A DNA stretch of 64,000 bases from Pseudomonas sp. BBP2017 (lineage in GTDB: Bacteria > Pseudomonadota > Gammaproteobacteria > Pseudomonadales > Pseudomonadaceae). A model generated the notes under the pieces. It did not search any database. It worked only from the letters and a program-made list of their open reading frames with translations, and was not told the DNA's origin. Positions 60,930-64,000 of the stretch are shown piece by piece (position 1 is the first letter of the stretch; each line of letters opens with the position of its first letter). The stretch lies in contig NZ_PVZN01000019.1 in the NCBI RefSeq assembly GCF_003024385.1, positions 37,274 through 101,273 of the forward strand, written 5' to 3'. The position numbers and the translations under genes are program-made.

Positions 60930-60999
60930 AGCGGCAATCTCTTCCTAGACTCAATATGCCTCGAGTGCTCGAGGCTTGGTCTAGGAAGAGAGAGCCGCT
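60930..60999 (+). promoter_or_regulatory. Long hairpin between gcvH and gcvP covering the gcvP ribosome site
   Basis: Bases 60930-60950 pair with 60979-60999: AGCGGC with GCCGCT, then TCTCTTCCTAGAC with GTCTAGGAAGAGA, interrupted only by two mismatched bases. The 28-base top contains a second perfect stem GCCTCGAG-TG-CTCGAGGC (60958-60975). The purine-rich ribosome site GGAAGAGAGAG is inside the right arm and the hairpin ends at the base before the gcvP ATG (61000). Confidence 0.92.
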
Positions 61000-63876
61000 A
61001 TGTCCCAGTCGCCGTCCCTCAGCCAACTGCACGACCCCAATCCGTTCCTGCGTCGCCACCTGGGGCCTGATGCCTCGGAGCAGCAGGCGATGCTTCAGCG
61101 TCTTAGCCTGAGTACTCGCGGTGAGCTGATCGAACAGACCGTGCCGCCAGGCATTCGTCTGAATCGGCCACTGGAGCTGCCCCCCGCCCTGGATGAACAG
61201 GCCGCCCTGAACAAACTCAGGGGCTATGCCGAGCAGAATCAGGTGTGGACCAGCCTGATCGGCATGGGCTATCACGGTACCGTCACGCCGAACGTCATCC
61301 TGCGCAACGTCCTGGAAAACCCGGGTTGGTATACCGCCTACACGCCTTATCAACCGGAAATCGCCCAGGGCCGCCTGGAAGCCTTGCTGAATTTCCAGCA
61401 GATGATCATCGACCTCACCGGTCTGGATCTGGCTAACGCCTCCTTGCTCGATGAAGCCACCGCGGCCGCTGAAGCCATGGCCCTGGCCAAACGCATGGCC
61501 AAGGCGAAAAGCAATGTGTTCTTTGCCGACGAGCACTGCCATCCGCAGACCCTGTCGGTGCTGCAGACCCGCGCCGAAGGTTTCGGCTTCGAACTGGTCG
61601 TCGATGCTGTGGATAACCTCGGCAATTACCAGGTGTTCGGGGCTTTGTTGCAGTACCCCGACACTCATGGCGAGATCCGCGACCTGCGGCCGTTGATCGA
61701 GCAACTGCATAAACAGCAGGCATTGGCCTGTGTTGCCGCGGACTTGCTCAGCCTGCTGATGTTGACCCCACCGGGAGAACAGGGCGCCGACGTGGTATTG
61801 GGTTCGTCCCAGCGTTTTGGCGTGCCAATGGGCTATGGCGGCCCGCATGCCGCCTACTTTGCCTGTCGTGACGCGTTCAAGCGGGCCATGCCCGGCCGCA
61901 TCATCGGTGTGTCCAAGGATGCCCGCGGTAACGTGGCATTGCGCATGGCCCTGCAGACCCGCGAACAGCATATCCGCCGCGAGAAGGCCAACTCCAACAT
62001 CTGCACGGCGCAGGTGCTGCTGGCCAACATCGCTGCTTTCTACGCGGTGTATCACGGTCCGGAAGGCCTGCAGCGCATCGCCCAGCGCGTGCATGCGCTG
62101 ACCTTCGTGCTTGCTGCAGGGCTGGAGAGCAAGGGCATCAAGCGCCTTAACGAGCACTTTTTCGACACCCTGACCCTGGAGGTCGGCGGCAGTCAGACGG
62201 CGATCATCAAAAGCGCCGAGGCGGCGCAAATCAACCTGCGCATCCTCGGTCGTGGCCAGTTGGGCGTGAGTCTCGACGAGACCTGTGACGAATCCACGGT
62301 ACTGCGCCTGTTCGATATTTTCCTCGGCGCCGACCACGGCCTGGATATCGCCACCCTCGATGCCCTGGCCTTGCCGGAAGGTATTCCGGCGGCGCTGGCG
62401 CGGCATTCGACCTTTCTCACGCATCCGGTGTTCAACCTGCACCACAGCGAAACCGAGATGCTGCGTTATCTCAAACAGCTGGAGAACAAAGATCTGGCGC
62501 TTAACCAGTCGATGATCCCGCTGGGCTCCTGCACCATGAAACTCAATGCCAGCAGCGAGATGATTCCGATTACCTGGCCAGGCTTTGCCCTGTTGCATCC
62601 GTTTGCCCCGGCGGCGCAGGTGCAGGGTTACAAGGCGATGATCGATGAGCTGGAAGCCTGGCTGTGTGCGATCACCGGCTTTGACGCCATCTGCATGCAG
62701 CCCAACTCCGGCGCCCAGGGCGAGTACGCCGGGCTGATGGCCATTGCCAAGTATCACCGCAGTCGCCATCAGCCTCAGCGCGATATCTGCCTGATTCCTT
62801 CGTCAGCCCACGGCACCAACCCGGCGTCGGCGCAGATGGCGGGGATGCAGGTGGTGATCGTCGAGTGTGACGAGGCCGGCAACGTCGATCTGGCCGACCT
62901 CAAGGCCAAGGCGCAGGCGGCGGGAGCGCGCTTGTCGTGCCTGATGGCGACCTATCCATCGACCCATGGCGTGTATGAAGAGGGCATCAGCGAAATCTGC
63001 GAGGTCATCCACAACCAGGGTGGTCAGGTGTACATGGACGGCGCCAACCTCAATGCCCAGGTCGGCCTGACCCGACCGGCCGACATCGGCGCCGATGTCT
63101 CGCACATGAACCTGCACAAGACTTTCTGCATTCCCCACGGCGGTGGCGGCCCGGGCATGGGCCCGATTGGCGTGCGTGCCCACCTGGCGCCGTTCGTTGC
63201 CAGCCACCCGGTGATACCCGTTCCCGGGCCGGACCCGCAGAATTCTGCGGTGAGTGCTGCGCCTTGGGGCAGCGCGAGCATTCTGCCTATCAGCTGGATG
63301 TACATCGCCATGATGGGCCCGCAGCTGGCCGACGCCAGTGAGGTGGCGATCCTCTGCGCCAACTACCTTGCCGAGCAGCTGGATGGCGCATTCCCGGTGC
63401 TGTATCGGGGGCGCAATGGGCGGGTGGCGCATGAATGCATTCTCGACCTGCGGCCGTTGAAAGCCTTGACCGGGATTAGTGAGGAGGATGTGGCCAAGCG
63501 ATTGATGGATTACGGTTTTCATGCCCCGACCATGTCGTTCCCGGTACCGGGTACCCTGATGGTCGAGCCGACCGAGAGTGAGCCGAAGGCCGAACTGGAT
63601 CGCTTTATCGAGGCGATGCTGAGCATTCGAGCGGAAATCCGGGAGGTGCAGGACGGCAACTGGCCGGCAGAAGACAACCCGCTCAAACATGCACCGCATA
63701 CCTTGGCGGATGTGCTTGGGGTGTGGGAGCGGCCTTACAGCATTGCCCAGGGCGTTGCACCCAGTGAGCATGCGCGCCTGCACAAGTATTGGCCGGCGGT
63801 TAATCGGGTGGACAACGTATTTGGCGACCGGAACCTGTTTTGCGCCTGTGTGCCGGTGGAGGACTACCGCAGTTGA
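61000..63876 (+). CDS. gcvP: Glycine dehydrogenase (decarboxylating), GcvP
   Basis: A 958-residue homodimeric P protein that decarboxylates glycine. Two halves repeat the aminotransferase fold; the second is catalytic. The PLP lysine is in HMNLHKTFCIPHGGGG (about residue 706). Also seen: MGYHGTVTPNVILRN and LHKYWPAVNRVDNVFGDRNL at the C-terminus. Its ribosome site lies within a long hairpin, which is unusual. A second gcvP may exist elsewhere, as many pseudomonads have two gcv sets. Confidence 0.97.
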   Translation: MSQSPSLSQLHDPNPFLRRHLGPDASEQQAMLQRLSLSTRGELIEQTVPPGIRLNRPLELPPALDEQAALNKLRGYAEQNQVWTSLIGMGYHGTVTPNVILRNVLENPGWYTAYTPYQPEIAQGRLEALLNFQQMIIDLTGLDLANASLLDEATAAAEAMALAKRMAKAKSNVFFADEHCHPQTLSVLQTRAEGFGFELVVDAVDNLGNYQVFGALLQYPDTHGEIRDLRPLIEQLHKQQALACVAADLLSLLMLTPPGEQGADVVLGSSQRFGVPMGYGGPHAAYFACRDAFKRAMPGRIIGVSKDARGNVALRMALQTREQHIRREKANSNICTAQVLLANIAAFYAVYHGPEGLQRIAQRVHALTFVLAAGLESKGIKRLNEHFFDTLTLEVGGSQTAIIKSAEAAQINLRILGRGQLGVSLDETCDESTVLRLFDIFLGADHGLDIATLDALALPEGIPAALARHSTFLTHPVFNLHHSETEMLRYLKQLENKDLALNQSMIPLGSCTMKLNASSEMIPITWPGFALLHPFAPAAQVQGYKAMIDELEAWLCAITGFDAICMQPNSGAQGEYAGLMAIAKYHRSRHQPQRDICLIPSSAHGTNPASAQMAGMQVVIVECDEAGNVDLADLKAKAQAAGARLSCLMATYPSTHGVYEEGISEICEVIHNQGGQVYMDGANLNAQVGLTRPADIGADVSHMNLHKTFCIPHGGGGPGMGPIGVRAHLAPFVASHPVIPVPGPDPQNSAVSAAPWGSASILPISWMYIAMMGPQLADASEVAILCANYLAEQLDGAFPVLYRGRNGRVAHECILDLRPLKALTGISEEDVAKRLMDYGFHAPTMSFPVPGTLMVEPTESEPKAELDRFIEAMLSIRAEIREVQDGNWPAEDNPLKHAPHTLADVLGVWERPYSIAQGVAPSEHARLHKYWPAVNRVDNVFGDRNLFCACVPVEDYRS

Positions 63877-63894
63877 TCGCGGGGCAAGCCCGCT
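63876..63894. repeat. Truncated REP unit after gcvP
   Basis: ATCGCGGGGCAAGCCCGCT matches the REP core exactly, then breaks off where CCCACC is expected and continues TGTGTCTATGG. The core's usual partner is missing. Confidence 0.8.
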
Positions 63895-63930
63895 TGTGTC
63901 TATGGCCGGAAGTAAACTCTAGGGTGAGAG

Positions 63931-63997
63931 AGGTGGATGGCAAGCTGTGAGTCCGCGGTGCTTAAAGCACGAGTGGGAGCAAAGCTGCCATCCACCT
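63931..63997. other. Palindromic sequence at the right edge, possible mobile-element end
   Basis: AGGTGGATGGCA (63931-63942) and TGCCATCCACCT (63986-63997) are exact complements; the stem extends by GCT/AGC with one bulged A. Between them is GTGCTT-A-AAGCAC (63958-63970). No coding frame is present. Adjacency to an interrupted REP suggests an insertion such as an IS110/IS1111-type element, but the window ends before a transposase. Confidence 0.45.
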
Positions 63998-64000
63998 TTC

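Noticed and set aside
60922..62769. 615-residue minus-strand frame opposite gcvP
   Set aside because: Antisense to gcvP catalytic and structural motifs.

Overview
The window is a compact, GC-rich chromosomal segment from a fluorescent Pseudomonas, most likely the P. putida group or a close relative. Genus-level markers are SutA, AlgQ, AlgP with its lysine/alanine/proline tail, the argH-algR-hemCD block, LptM next to lysA, the TIGR02444 and TIGR02647 proteins, and many REP elements built on the core GCGGGGCAAGCCCGCTCCCAC. There are no rRNA or tRNA genes, no CRISPR array and no complete mobile element. Almost everything is conserved core genome. The unusual material lies between the genes.

Layout. 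1-1080: a highly structured leader and a DUF3077 gene, then ubiK. 1145-3165: NtrC/sigma54-type control region, glnK and amtB. 3282-3970: sutA with a long leader. 4057-8628 (minus strand): lptM-lysA-dapF-DUF484-xerC-HAD phosphatase operon. 8819-13508: cyaY, a DUF1289 protein, rnk, adenylate cyclase cyaA and two small proteins. 13655-21034: GST, argH, algR without a neighbouring sensor kinase, and hemC-hemD-hemX-hemY. 21251-27369: dsbH, algQ, an FKBP isomerase, algP, TIGR02444, an ABC-F ATPase and a small MscS-like channel. 27452-32231: LysE exporter, cytochrome c/FTR1 iron permease, YaiI-type protein, elbB and a DedA protein. 32366-37776: Pho-box promoter, hemB-ppk, convergent ppx, trxA. 37823-42759: rho with its leader, ubiD, a ferredoxin-flavin reductase and ChaC. 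42797-49148: quinone oxidoreductase, a FliL-like protein and an RbbA-type ABC exporter operon. 49242-51443: EVE protein, a 46-residue membrane protein, fau, 6S RNA, zapA and a ZapB-like protein. 51595-56408: YgfB-pepP-ubiH-DUF4442-ubiI operon. 56524-59284: iron ABC binding protein and permease. 59406-63876: gcvT-gcvH-gcvP. The window ends in an interrupted REP followed by palindromic sequence.

Shared themes are nitrogen sensing (glnK-amtB), tetrapyrrole synthesis (hemB, hemCDXY), ubiquinone synthesis (ubiK, ubiD, ubiH, ubiI), polyphosphate metabolism (ppk, ppx), envelope functions and one-carbon metabolism (gcvTHP, fau).

The strongest non-coding observations are these: a roughly 70-base hairpin that buries the gcvP ribosome-binding site; a perfect 22-bp palindrome over both stop codons of convergent ppk and ppx, giving both proteins the same last five residues; a 79-base near-perfect palindrome inside the iron-transport operon; a string of hairpins before the DUF3077 gene whose last part reads in frame with that gene; a well-placed Pho box before hemB-ppk; and a truncated REP at the right edge that may mark an insertion.
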